Shown here in pieces: positions 26,444 to 35,280 of a DNA stretch of 64,000 bases. The notes under the pieces were generated by a model. The model worked only from the letters and a program-made list of their open reading frames with translations, had not been told where the DNA came from and searched no databases. Origin of the DNA: an uncultured Shewanella sp. (GTDB lineage Bacteria; Pseudomonadota; Gammaproteobacteria; Enterobacterales; Shewanellaceae); the NCBI RefSeq assembly GCF_947497935.1, contig NZ_CANMIO010000021.1, positions 1 to 64,000 of the forward strand, read 5' to 3'. Made by a program: the position numbers and the translations under genes. The first letter of the stretch is position 1. Every line of letters begins with the position of its first letter.

Positions 26444-26767
26444 TCCTTTTATTCTTGCCAAAGACTGAGTAGTAGCTCACTGCTCAGTACAGTCATTCCC
26501 TGCTTACTTGTCAGCATTTAACTCAAGCAACTCACTGGTAAGTTTCGTTGAAACCTAATGTTTCTAGTAAGCTAATCCTTAGTAAATCCTCACTCGTATC
26601 AAGCCAATATTAACTTAACTAATTGAAACAGATTTTTTGTTTTACTGTTAAGCAATTTGTGCGATAACTGTTGCACAAATTAATTTCCAATTAAGCACTA
26701 CCACTAACAATCTATAAACGAGATCCAAAACGACTCCTTTAAAACGATAACAATAATTAGGATTATC
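26444..26767. other. 324-bp intergenic region before the amidohydrolase gene
   Basis: Contains an inverted repeat AATTTGTGC (26654-26662) / GCACAAATT (26673-26681) with a 10-nt loop, about 90 bp before the downstream start codon. It could be an operator or a leader hairpin. A TAGGA ribosome site lies at 26758-26762. No gene is seen. Confidence 0.5.
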
Positions 26768-29700
26768 ATGCTAAAGAATAAGCTCACCCCCCTATATGTC
26801 GCTATTGCATTGAGCTTTAGTATTCCCAGTATTGCTGAAGAAGATAAAAATGCATGGCAAGTTAACTCGCCAGCAAACGCCCCATTAGAACAAATTAAAA
26901 TTGAAGTCGATGAAGGTACCTGGATGAACGTCAGTGTTAGCCCAAATGGCAAACATGTGGTGTTCGATCTACTTGGTGATATCTATCAAATGCCAATGGA
27001 TGGTGGTGAAGCTAAGCCATTAGCCAAAGGCATCGCGTGGCAAATGCAGCCCGTTTATAGCCCTGACGGTAAATACATTGCCTTCACCTCTGATGAAGAT
27101 GGTGGCGACAATATCTGGATAATGGAAGCTGATGGTAGTAACCCTCGTCCAGTCACTAAAGAAACATTCCGCTTATTGAATAGTCCTGCATGGAGCCCTG
27201 ATGGCCAATACCTAGTAGCACGCAAACACTTTACTGGTAGCCGAAGCCTAGGTGCTGGTGAAGTATGGATGTATCACGTTGCTGGCGGCGATGGTGTGAA
27301 GTTAACTGAACGCCCAAATGAACAAAAGGATTTAGGTGAGCCAGCCTACTCACCAGATGGCCGTTATATTTACTTTAGCCAAGATGCGACGCCGGGTAAG
27401 ACCTTCCACTACTCAAAAGATTCAGTAAAAGGCATCTATAAGATCAAGCGCTACGATACGCAAACTGGCGACATCGAAGTGTTAATCCAAGGGACTGGTG
27501 GCGCAATTAGACCAACGCCAAGCCCTGATGGAAACAAGCTTGCCTATATTAAGCGTGATGGTTTCCAGTCATCACTCTATTTGCTCGATCTTAAGTCGGG
27601 TGAAACCGAAAAGCTGTACGGCGAGCTAGACCGAGACATGCAAGAGACTTGGGCGATTCATGGTGTATACCCAACCATGAGTTGGACAGCCGATAATGAT
27701 GAAATCGTATTCTGGGCTAATGGTAAGATTAATAAGCTCGATGTTGAATCTAAGTCGGTAGAGCAAATTCCATTTTCGGTTAAGACTGAGCGCGCAGTTC
27801 AACCTGCAGTTCGCTTTACACAAAATCTCGATAAAGATGTGTTCGACGTGAAGATGCTGCGTATGGCGCAGGTTTCACCTGATGGTAAAAAAGTCGCCTT
27901 TGAAGCTCTAGGTAAGATTTGGGTTAAGAGTTTACCCGACGGCAAGATGTCTCGACTCACCAAGCTAGATAGTGATCTACGTGAGCTATTCCCACAGTGG
28001 TCACGCGATGGAAAGAAAGTCGTATTCACCACTTGGGATGACCAAGAACAAGGTACTGTTAGTTTAGCTACCGTGCGCAATAAACGTGTAAAAGTATTAA
28101 CTGAAGAGCCTGGAAAATACGTAGAACCCACCTTCTCACCAGACGGTGAGACAGTGGTTTATCGTAAAGCTAAAGGCGGTTACATCACTCCACGCACTTG
28201 GTCACAAGAAACAGGTCTTTACCAAGTCGATATCGATGGCGATAACAATACTAAGATCACTTCAACGGGGTACCAACCACAGTTTGGCGCCGATAACGAC
28301 CGCGTCTACTTTATGGAAAGTGGTGAAACACCGCAGCTCGCTTCTATTGGAGTCAATGGTTTTGAAAAGCGCGTACATTACACCAGTAAACACGCCACCG
28401 AATTCAGAGTATCACCAGATGGTAAACAACTTGCCTTTGCCGAACGTTTCAAAGTGTTTGTTACCCCATTTGCTAAGCATGGTGAAACGATTCAAATCGG
28501 GCCTAAGGCCAGTAATCTTCCAGTTGAACAATTAAGCGTACGCGCCGGTGAAAGCATTAGCTGGAACACTGATAGCAACCAGCTGTACTGGACACTAGGG
28601 CCTGAACTTTACCAAGTTAACGTTGATACTCATTATCAACAACAAGCAGAAGATGCTGAAGTATCTAAAGCTGAGCCAACCATTACCGATCTTGGCTTCA
28701 CCCAACAAGCTGATGTTCCACGTGGAACAATTGCCTTTGTTGGTGGCAATATCATTACCATGGAAAATGATGAAGTCATCGAAAACGGCACTGTAATCGT
28801 TAAAGACAACCACATCGTTAGCGTTGGCCCAGCCTCGGTTATTGATATTCCAAGCGATGCTAAGATCATCGATATCAAGGGCAAAACTCTGATGCCAGGC
28901 TTATTTGATGCCCATGCTCATGGTGCTCAGGGTGAGAATGAAATCATTCCGCAGCAGAACTGGGAGCTCTACTCTAATCTGTCTCTAGGTGTTACAGCTA
29001 TTCACGACCCATCAAATGATACCACTGAAATATTTGCAGCTTCAGAGCAACAGAAAGCCGGTAACATTGCTGGCCCACGTATCTTCTCAACCGGTACAAT
29101 TTTATATGGCGCGAACCTACCAGGTTATACCTCTCATATAGATTCACTCGATGATGCAAAATTCCATTTAGAGCGACTAAAGAAAGTCGGTGCTTTCAGT
29201 GTTAAGAGTTACAACCAGCCACGTCGTAACCAACGTCAGCAAGTTATCGCAGCAGCTCGTGAACTTGAGATGATGGTAGTGCCAGAAGGTGGAAGCTTGC
29301 TTCAGCATAACCTGACGATGATCGCGGATGGCCACACAGGTATAGAACACTCACTACCTGCAGCAAATATCTATGACGATATTAAGCAGTTCTGGGGCCA
29401 AACCGAAGTTGGCTACACCCCAACGTTAGTTGTTGCCTATGGTGGTATCTCTGGTGAAAACTACTGGTACGACAAAACAGATGTTTGGGCCCACCCTCGT
29501 CTGTCGATGTACGTACCATCAGATATTCTAGATGCTCGCTCAATGCGTCGCCCAACGGCACCCGATGAACATTACAACCACTTCAACGTAGCTCGGGTAG
29601 CCAATGAGCTAAATGAAGTCGGTATTAAAGCTAACATTGGTGCTCACGGTCAGCGTGAAGGTTTGGCTGCTCACTGGGAAATGTGGATGTTTGCTCAAGG

Positions 29701-29971
29701 TGGCATGAGTAATATGGAAGTGCTAAAAACCGCAACCATCAACCCAGCTAAGCACTTTGCAATGGATCATCAAATTGGTTCAATCAAGCAAGGCAAGCTT
29801 GCCGACTTAATTGTTATCGATGGTAATCCTCTGGAAGATATTCGCGTAACCGATCGCGTAACTTATACCATGGTTAACGGTAAACTGTTTAATGCTGAGA
29901 CTATGGAACAGCTAAATGGTGGTTCTAAAAACAAGGGTAAGCAGAGAGAGACTTTCTTTTTTGAGAAATAA
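26768..29971 (+). CDS. Exported beta-propeller plus amidohydrolase protein
   Basis: A 1067-residue protein. Signal peptide MLKNKLTPLYVAIALSFSIPSIA; then many WD40-like/TolB-type PD40 repeats (PDGKYIAFTSDEDG, SPDGQYLVARK, SPDGRYIYFS and so on) up to about residue 610; then an amidohydrolase domain. The latter starts IAFVGGNIITMENDEVIENGTVIVKDN and has metal-binding FDAHAH at about 716-718 and late IEHSLPA, GAHGQREG and GKLADLIVIDGNPLEDI. The lysine usually carbamylated in the family may be in AFSVKSYNQ. Substrate unknown; a periplasmic peptidase or hydrolase role is inferred. The linker at residues 649-654 is encoded by a perfect parS. Confidence 0.9.
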   Translation: MLKNKLTPLYVAIALSFSIPSIAEEDKNAWQVNSPANAPLEQIKIEVDEGTWMNVSVSPNGKHVVFDLLGDIYQMPMDGGEAKPLAKGIAWQMQPVYSPDGKYIAFTSDEDGGDNIWIMEADGSNPRPVTKETFRLLNSPAWSPDGQYLVARKHFTGSRSLGAGEVWMYHVAGGDGVKLTERPNEQKDLGEPAYSPDGRYIYFSQDATPGKTFHYSKDSVKGIYKIKRYDTQTGDIEVLIQGTGGAIRPTPSPDGNKLAYIKRDGFQSSLYLLDLKSGETEKLYGELDRDMQETWAIHGVYPTMSWTADNDEIVFWANGKINKLDVESKSVEQIPFSVKTERAVQPAVRFTQNLDKDVFDVKMLRMAQVSPDGKKVAFEALGKIWVKSLPDGKMSRLTKLDSDLRELFPQWSRDGKKVVFTTWDDQEQGTVSLATVRNKRVKVLTEEPGKYVEPTFSPDGETVVYRKAKGGYITPRTWSQETGLYQVDIDGDNNTKITSTGYQPQFGADNDRVYFMESGETPQLASIGVNGFEKRVHYTSKHATEFRVSPDGKQLAFAERFKVFVTPFAKHGETIQIGPKASNLPVEQLSVRAGESISWNTDSNQLYWTLGPELYQVNVDTHYQQQAEDAEVSKAEPTITDLGFTQQADVPRGTIAFVGGNIITMENDEVIENGTVIVKDNHIVSVGPASVIDIPSDAKIIDIKGKTLMPGLFDAHAHGAQGENEIIPQQNWELYSNLSLGVTAIHDPSNDTTEIFAASEQQKAGNIAGPRIFSTGTILYGANLPGYTSHIDSLDDAKFHLERLKKVGAFSVKSYNQPRRNQRQQVIAAARELEMMVVPEGGSLLQHNLTMIADGHTGIEHSLPAANIYDDIKQFWGQTEVGYTPTLVVAYGGISGENYWYDKTDVWAHPRLSMYVPSDILDARSMRRPTAPDEHYNHFNVARVANELNEVGIKANIGAHGQREGLAAHWEMWMFAQGGMSNMEVLKTATINPAKHFAMDHQIGSIKQGKLADLIVIDGNPLEDIRVTDRVTYTMVNGKLFNAETMEQLNGGSKNKGKQRETFFFEK
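28714..28729. other. Perfect parS inside the amidohydrolase gene
   Basis: TGTTCCACGTGGAACA, identical to the palindromic site at 25599. It is read as codons for Asp-Val-Pro-Arg-Gly-Thr in the linker between propeller and amidohydrolase domains. ParB binding is inferred from the exact motif and the presence of parAB. Confidence 0.85.
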
Positions 29972-30075
29972 GTTTGCTTTTAAAATTTAAAATCTGGCTA
30001 ACTTAGCTGCGATTTTTTAATTTTAGGAAAATTATTTTTTGATCCAAAAATCAGCACTTTTAGCCTAAAAATGAC

Positions 30076-30105
30076 AAAAGGATGTTCCATGTGGAACATC
30101 CTTTT
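30076..30105 (+). terminator. Terminator whose stem is a parS-like sequence
   Basis: Stem AAAAGGATGTTCCA/TGGAACATCCTTTT followed by TTATTTT. Positions 30083-30098 read TGTTCCATGTGGAACA, one change from the perfect parS. It terminates the amidohydrolase transcript 105 bp after the stop and may also bind ParB. Confidence 0.82.
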
Positions 30106-30171
30106 TTATTTTAAGAATGTGTCAGTGCTGTGGACTATGACTCTTTCCTGATTTCCTGAGAAAATTTATAT

Positions 30172-30334
30172 ATCACTTAATTGACGGGCTAAAACCCGAC
30201 CTGCAAAAATCAAATTATTACGCCTTTGCCGTGAGTGAGCTTGCGAACATTCTGTCATCAGTGAGCCTAGGTGACGTAGTCACGTTCCCTAGGCCGCAGG
30301 CCGTTCGTCTTTGCCTTTCCTAGTCCCTAGGACC
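30172..30334 (+). repeat. Dispersed intergenic repeat, copy A
   Basis: About 163 bp with conserved ends and core shared with 63248-63396 on the opposite strand. It begins ATCACTTAATTGACGGGC, has a small hairpin (GGGCTAAAACCC), then TTGCGAAC, CCTAGGCCGCAGGCCG, TTCGTCTTTG, and ends CCCTAGGACC. No ORF. The middle part differs between copies. A MITE- or REP-like non-coding element is likely. Confidence 0.85.
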
Positions 30335-30380
30335 TATCTCAGCATTTCCTCATAGCGAAGCGCCCTATTCTTTGCTTTAC

Positions 30381-30956
30381 CTAAGATCTAGTACCTTCTT
30401 CACCATAACAAAAACAATCTGTGGTGTGGTCATTAACCATGCCTACAGCCTGCATAAAGGCATAGCAAATAGTGGGGCCGACAAAGTTAAAACCCATCTT
30501 CTTTAAAGCCTTAGACATAGCTTCTGACTCTGGGGTCTGTGTCGGTAGTTCGGCCATGGAGTTAAAGTGATTAGTCTTAGGGCATCCGCCAACAAAACTC
30601 CACAAAAACTCTGAAAAATCATAACCCTGCTCAACATACGTCATGTAGCCTTTGGCATTTTTTATGATGGAATTAACCTTAAGCCTATTACGAACAATAC
30701 CTGGGTTAAGCATTAGTTCTTCAACTTTAGCATCATCAAAAGTTGCGATAACTTTAGGATCAAAATTAGCAAATGCAGCCTCGTAATTTTGTTGTTTCTT
30801 GAGGATAGTAATCCAAGATAATCCGGCCTGTTGACCATCGAGACAAAGCTTGGCAAATAGCTCTTGGCTATCAAAAACAGGCCTTCCCCACACCTTGTCA
30901 TGGTATTCCAGATAGATGGGATCACTACCAACCCAACCGCAACGCGTTACTTCCAT
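30381..30956 (-). CDS. tag: DNA-3-methyladenine glycosylase I
   Basis: A 191-residue HhH-superfamily glycosylase removing 3-methyladenine. It starts MEVTRCGWVGSDPIYLEYHDKVWG and ends VNDHTTDCFCY. The Tag zinc snap is formed from Cys6, the His in EYHD, and the His/Cys of the C-terminal motif. DGQQAGLSWITILKKQQNY and FVGPTICYAFMQAVGMVNDH are strongly conserved with E. coli Tag. It is divergent from glyQ. Confidence 0.96.
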   Translation of the reverse strand: MEVTRCGWVGSDPIYLEYHDKVWGRPVFDSQELFAKLCLDGQQAGLSWITILKKQQNYEAAFANFDPKVIATFDDAKVEELMLNPGIVRNRLKVNSIIKNAKGYMTYVEQGYDFSEFLWSFVGGCPKTNHFNSMAELPTQTPESEAMSKALKKMGFNFVGPTICYAFMQAVGMVNDHTTDCFCYGEEGTRS

Positions 30957-30999
30957 AGTCCAATTCCTAATTTTTTAACCAACCAGATAAAAAATAACC

Positions 31000-31028
31000 T
31001 ACATAAGCGTAATTCTACAAGGTATAAT
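31000..31028 (+). promoter_or_regulatory. Predicted glyQS promoter
   Basis: A perfect TATAAT (31023-31028) with a weak -35 TACATA (31000-31005) at 17-bp spacing, 45 nt before the glyQ start. Confidence 0.6.
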
Positions 31029-31073
31029 CGACACCATTTTCTATTAAGGCTTCCAGGCAGTAGACAAGCGGAT

Positions 31074-31979
31074 ATGACGACGAAACACGACGTGAAAACA
31101 TTCCAGGGCTTCATTATGACCCTGCAGGAATACTGGGCGCAGCAAGGTTGCGCAATCGTTCAACCATTGGACATGGAAGTAGGCGCTGGTACATTCCACC
31201 CTATGACATTCTTACGTTCATTAGGCCCAGAGCCAATGAGCAGTGCCTATGTTCAACCATGTCGTCGCCCAACTGACGGCCGTTACGGTGAAAACCCTAA
31301 CCGCTTGCAGCACTACTACCAGTTCCAAGTAGTACTTAAGCCATCACCAAGCAACATTCAAGAACTCTACCTAGGCTCACTAGAAGCCGTTGGTGTTGAC
31401 ATGAATGTGCATGACGTTCGCTTTGTTGAAGACAACTGGGAATCACCAACACTAGGTGCTTGGGGTCTAGGTTGGGAAATTTGGCTTAACGGTATGGAAG
31501 TCTCTCAGTTTACTTACTTCCAGCAAGTAGGTGGATTAGAGTGTAAGCCTGTTACCGGTGAGATCACTTATGGTCTTGAGCGTCTTGCTATGTACATTCA
31601 AGAAGTAGACAGTGTTTACGATCTTGTATGGACTGACGGCCCTATGGGTAAAGTCATGTACGGCGATATCTTCCATCAGAATGAAGTTGAGCAATCAACT
31701 TACAACTTCGAACATGCCAATGTTGAAGTACTTTTCAAGATGTTTGAAGACTGCGAACAAGCTTGCGAGCGTTTACTGACACTAGAAAAGCCACTTCCAC
31801 TACCTGCCTATGAGCAAGTAATGAAAGCCTCTCATGCATTTAACCTGCTTGATGCTCGCCACGCTATTTCTGTTACTGAGCGCCAGCGTTATATCTTACG
31901 CGTTCGTACCATGGCTAAAGGCGTAGCTGAATCTTACTATCAGGCCCGTGAAGCACTTGGCTTCCCAATGTGTAAGTAG
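31074..31979 (+). CDS. glyQ: Glycyl-tRNA synthetase alpha subunit
   Basis: A 301-residue class II catalytic subunit of the bacterial alpha2-beta2 GlyRS. It begins MTTKHDVKTFQGFIMTLQEYWAQQGC and contains QPLDMEVGAGTFHPMTFLR, YVQPCRRPTDGRYGENPNRLQHYYQFQV (motif 2) and GLERLAMYIQ (motif 3 GLER). The start at 31074 is right for the family. A longer reading upstream would overlap tag and has no similarity. It is cotranscribed with glyS, 12 nt downstream. Confidence 0.97.
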   Translation: MTTKHDVKTFQGFIMTLQEYWAQQGCAIVQPLDMEVGAGTFHPMTFLRSLGPEPMSSAYVQPCRRPTDGRYGENPNRLQHYYQFQVVLKPSPSNIQELYLGSLEAVGVDMNVHDVRFVEDNWESPTLGAWGLGWEIWLNGMEVSQFTYFQQVGGLECKPVTGEITYGLERLAMYIQEVDSVYDLVWTDGPMGKVMYGDIFHQNEVEQSTYNFEHANVEVLFKMFEDCEQACERLLTLEKPLPLPAYEQVMKASHAFNLLDARHAISVTERQRYILRVRTMAKGVAESYYQAREALGFPMCK

Positions 31980-31991
31980 AAGGAATAACAG

Positions 31992-34061
31992 ATGAATTTT
32001 GAAAACTTACTCATTGAAGTAGGCACTGAAGAGCTACCACCAAAGTCACTACGTAAACTAGCTGAGTCTTTCTTAGCTAATTTTACTGAAGAGCTAACTA
32101 AAGCAGAACTGAGCTTTGAGTCTGCAGTATGGCACGCAGCGCCACGTCGCTTAGCGATTTGCATCAACCAACTTGCGCTAGCACAAGCTGATAAAGTGGT
32201 TGAAAAGCGCGGTCCAGCGGTTGCTCAAGCTTTTGATGCCGATGGCAACCCAACTAAAGCCGCTATGGGCTGGGCTCGTGGTAACGGGATTACAGTTGAA
32301 CAAGCTGAGCGTCTAAAGACTGATAAAGGCGAATGGTTACTACACCAAGCGCGTGTTGTTGGTGTTGAAACTAAGAGCCTTATCGCCGATATGGCACAAC
32401 GCTCATTAGACAAGCTTCCTATTCCAAAGCCAATGCGTTGGGGTAGCAATACCACGCAATTTATCCGCCCTGTTCACACTGTAACTATGCTACTGGGTAG
32501 CGAAGTGGTTGATGGCGAATTACTAGGTATTAAGTCTGATCGCGTTATTCGTGGCCACCGCTTTATGGGTGAATCTAGCTTTGAGCTAGATCATGCAGAC
32601 AACTACCTTGTTGCACTAAAAGAAAAAGGTATGGTTCTAGCGGATTACGAAGCACGTAAAGCGATCATCAAGACTGACTCTGAAGCAGCTGCGGCTAAAA
32701 TTGGTGGCGTTGCAGATCTTGAAGACGACTTATTAGAAGAAGTGACTTCACTCGTTGAGTGGCCTGTTGTGCTTACAGCAAGCTTCGAAGAAAAGTTCTT
32801 AGACGTACCAGCAGAAGCCTTGGTTTACACCATGAAAGGTGACCAAAAGTACTTCCCTGTATTTGATAAGGCCGGCCAACTGCTACCTAACTTTATCTTC
32901 GTGACAAATATCGAATCTAAAGATCCACAGCAGATTATTGCAGGTAACGAGAAAGTGGTTCGCCCGCGTCTTGCCGATGCTGAATTCTTCTTTGAAACCG
33001 ATAAGAAAGACACACTAGAAGCTCGCCTTGCTAGCCTAGAAACAGTTATTTTCCAAAAGCAACTTGGCACAATTAAGCAACGCGTTGAGCGTATCTCAGC
33101 TATGGCAGGTTACATTGCTACTAGCATTGATGCTAACAGCGAAGAAGCAGCTCGTGCGGGTCTATTATCTAAGTCAGATTTGATGACTAACATGGTAATG
33201 GAGTTTACAGACCTTCAAGGCACTATGGGTATGCATTACGCACGCCTAAACGGTGAAACTGAAGCGGTAGCCGTTGCACTGTCTGAGCAGTATAAGCCTA
33301 AGTTTTCTGGCGATACCGTACCAACAGCGCCTATCTCTATCTGTGTGGCATTGGCTGAAAAGCTAGACACACTAGTAGGTATCTTTGGTATTGGCCAAGC
33401 ACCTAAAGGCGCTGCAGACCCATTCGCACTTCGTCGTGCTGCAATTGGTGTGCTACGTATCTGTTTAGAGAACAATTTACCGCTAGATCTTGTTGACCTA
33501 ATTGCTAAGGCACAAGAACTACACGGTGAGAGCCTCACTAACGCTGATGTTGCTGATCAAGTGCTTGAGTTCTTTATGGCTCGCTTCCGTGCTTGGTACC
33601 AAGATCAAGGTGTGAGTGTAGACGTGATTTTAGCCGTATTGGCTCGTCGCCCTACAGCTCCAGCTGACTTTGAGAGCCGCATTAAAGCCGTTGCTCACTT
33701 TAGAACGCTTGAGCAAGCGTCTGCTCTAGCTGCTGCTAATAAGCGTGTCTCTAACATTTTAGCTAAAGTCGAAGGCGCGCTACCCGCAGCTATCGACGAT
33801 AAGCTACTTGTTGAAACCGCTGAAAAAGCACTTGCCGCTAAACTTGCTGAACTGCAACCACAATTAGCACCGCTATTTGCTGCCGCAAACTACCAAGAAG
33901 CATTAGCATTACTTGCTAACCTTCGTGAAAGTGTTGATACCTTCTTCGAAGATGTAATGGTAATGGCTGATGATGAAGCCCTTAAGAATAACCGCCTAGC
34001 GCTACTTTCTAGCCTACGTGAGCAGTTCTTACATGCTGCAGATATCTCGTTACTTCAGTAA
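31992..34061 (+). CDS. glyS: Glycyl-tRNA synthetase beta subunit
   Basis: A 689-residue tRNA-binding subunit. It begins MNFENLLIEVGTEELPPKSL, contains the B-type core RPVHTVTMLLG, VEWPVVLTASFEEKFLDVPAEALVYTMKGDQKYFPVFD, an HD-like region (MEFTDLQGTMGMHYA) and a C-terminal DALR-like anticodon domain ending in LREQFLHAADISLLQ. Same length as E. coli GlyS (689). Terminated by a strong hairpin. Confidence 0.97.
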   Translation: MNFENLLIEVGTEELPPKSLRKLAESFLANFTEELTKAELSFESAVWHAAPRRLAICINQLALAQADKVVEKRGPAVAQAFDADGNPTKAAMGWARGNGITVEQAERLKTDKGEWLLHQARVVGVETKSLIADMAQRSLDKLPIPKPMRWGSNTTQFIRPVHTVTMLLGSEVVDGELLGIKSDRVIRGHRFMGESSFELDHADNYLVALKEKGMVLADYEARKAIIKTDSEAAAAKIGGVADLEDDLLEEVTSLVEWPVVLTASFEEKFLDVPAEALVYTMKGDQKYFPVFDKAGQLLPNFIFVTNIESKDPQQIIAGNEKVVRPRLADAEFFFETDKKDTLEARLASLETVIFQKQLGTIKQRVERISAMAGYIATSIDANSEEAARAGLLSKSDLMTNMVMEFTDLQGTMGMHYARLNGETEAVAVALSEQYKPKFSGDTVPTAPISICVALAEKLDTLVGIFGIGQAPKGAADPFALRRAAIGVLRICLENNLPLDLVDLIAKAQELHGESLTNADVADQVLEFFMARFRAWYQDQGVSVDVILAVLARRPTAPADFESRIKAVAHFRTLEQASALAAANKRVSNILAKVEGALPAAIDDKLLVETAEKALAAKLAELQPQLAPLFAAANYQEALALLANLRESVDTFFEDVMVMADDEALKNNRLALLSSLREQFLHAADISLLQ

Positions 34062-34076
34062 GTAACTAGCAGATAT

Positions 34077-34106
34077 AAAAAAACGCGCCTTTCGGCGCGT
34101 TTTTTT
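34077..34106. terminator. Bidirectional terminator after glyS
   Basis: AAAAAAACGCGCC, loop TTTC, GGCGCGTTTTTTT, with T-runs on both strands. Shared by glyS and the convergent HDOD gene. Confidence 0.93.
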
Positions 34107-34135
34107 GTTTGTGAAACTCGATCATTCAAACTTAC

Positions 34136-35188
34136 TTAAAACTGCACAAGTTTGTGATGCATTTGCTCAAAGGTTTCACTGTCTATAGCAGCATCAAATA
34201 GCAACTTATCTAACTGCTCAGGCTTTAACTTACCTGCTTCAAATAGCATAGAGCATTCACTGATAAGGTTCGCTCGCCAAACAACTTCAGCAAGGCCACC
34301 AGCAGGCTTAGAATCAACGATAGCTAAACGACTCAGTTCTGCTTCAAATAATGAAGGTAACTCCCAATAGCGAGCCAGTAACGCGCTTAAACTCAATGAT
34401 TTTGCCGTCATCACCTGTCTAAACAGGCTTGAACATGGCTGCTCACCTGGTTCGGCTTGTTTAAAGGCTTCTAACAATAGTTTGAAAATCGCTATCTTAC
34501 CCACATCGTGTAGCAGTCCAAGCAGAAAAGCAGTATCAGGATCATCTTGAGAGAGCTCACTGGATAGATAGGCAACCTGCATAGAATGGCGCCACACTTG
34601 GCTACCGAAACGGCGAAAGTAGATAGGTTGGATATCGATGACTTTACGCATCATGGCGGTGGTAACAAAACGCCTCATCTGCTCTCGCCCTAACTGCACT
34701 AGCGCCAATTGTAAGCTGGTGATCTCTTTGTCACTGCGCTTAAACAGTGGAGAGTTACACAGCTTTAGCACCTCAACACTCAATACCGGATCCCTCTCGA
34801 TTAAAGATAATAGCGCTTTGGTATCGCTATTCTCATCCGCGAGTTGTTGATCTAATGCCGCTACTTGAGTCGGTAATTTTAAAACCCTTTCAGCAATTGC
34901 TTTTGGGGATGACAATGCCGCTTCAACCCGCCTAAATACATTCTTCTCCAACTCGTTTGCCGTACCACTCAGCTGAGTACTTGGAAATAATAGGCTATAA
35001 AACAAAGCAGAAAGATCAATTGCCACTTCTGGTGGGCAACTTTGTTGCTGCATAACACGATTAGTGTTCGATGCGATGGGTGTTTGCCTAGGATGAAACT
35101 GCTCCATTGAACCACTGAAGCTCTTCGGCTTTTCTATGACAACTTGCTCTCTGATATTAAACAGTTTTTTTAAGGCTTTACTAATCAA
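34136..35188 (-). CDS. HDOD-domain protein
   Basis: A 350-residue cytoplasmic protein. The HDOD domain spans about residues 100-300: LPTQVAALDQQLADENSDTKALLSLIERDPVLSVEVLKLCNSPLF, then a long helical part with FLLGLLHDVGKIAIFKLL. It retains the HD dyad in LHDVGK, unlike many HDOD proteins, but lacks a GYP signature. Such proteins act as signalling scaffolds rather than proven phosphodiesterases. The N-terminal 90 residues are not recognisable. Partners are unknown. Confidence 0.83.
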   Translation of the reverse strand: MISKALKKLFNIREQVVIEKPKSFSGSMEQFHPRQTPIASNTNRVMQQQSCPPEVAIDLSALFYSLLFPSTQLSGTANELEKNVFRRVEAALSSPKAIAERVLKLPTQVAALDQQLADENSDTKALLSLIERDPVLSVEVLKLCNSPLFKRSDKEITSLQLALVQLGREQMRRFVTTAMMRKVIDIQPIYFRRFGSQVWRHSMQVAYLSSELSQDDPDTAFLLGLLHDVGKIAIFKLLLEAFKQAEPGEQPCSSLFRQVMTAKSLSLSALLARYWELPSLFEAELSRLAIVDSKPAGGLAEVVWRANLISECSMLFEAGKLKPEQLDKLLFDAAIDSETFEQMHHKLVQF

Positions 35189-35221
35189 TTTATTATGACC
35201 GGAGACGATTTAATAACAAAA

Positions 35222-35248
35222 AAATCGGTGCATATAGCACCGATTTTA
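35222..35248 (-). terminator. Terminator of the gyrB end
   Basis: Stem AAAATCGGTGC/GCACCGATTTT with a 5-nt loop. On the minus strand the stem continues into TTTTTTTGTT. It lies 33 bp after the gyrB stop. Confidence 0.88.
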
Positions 35249-35280
35249 CTCAATCATTAAGTTTAGCTATAAAAACAAAC

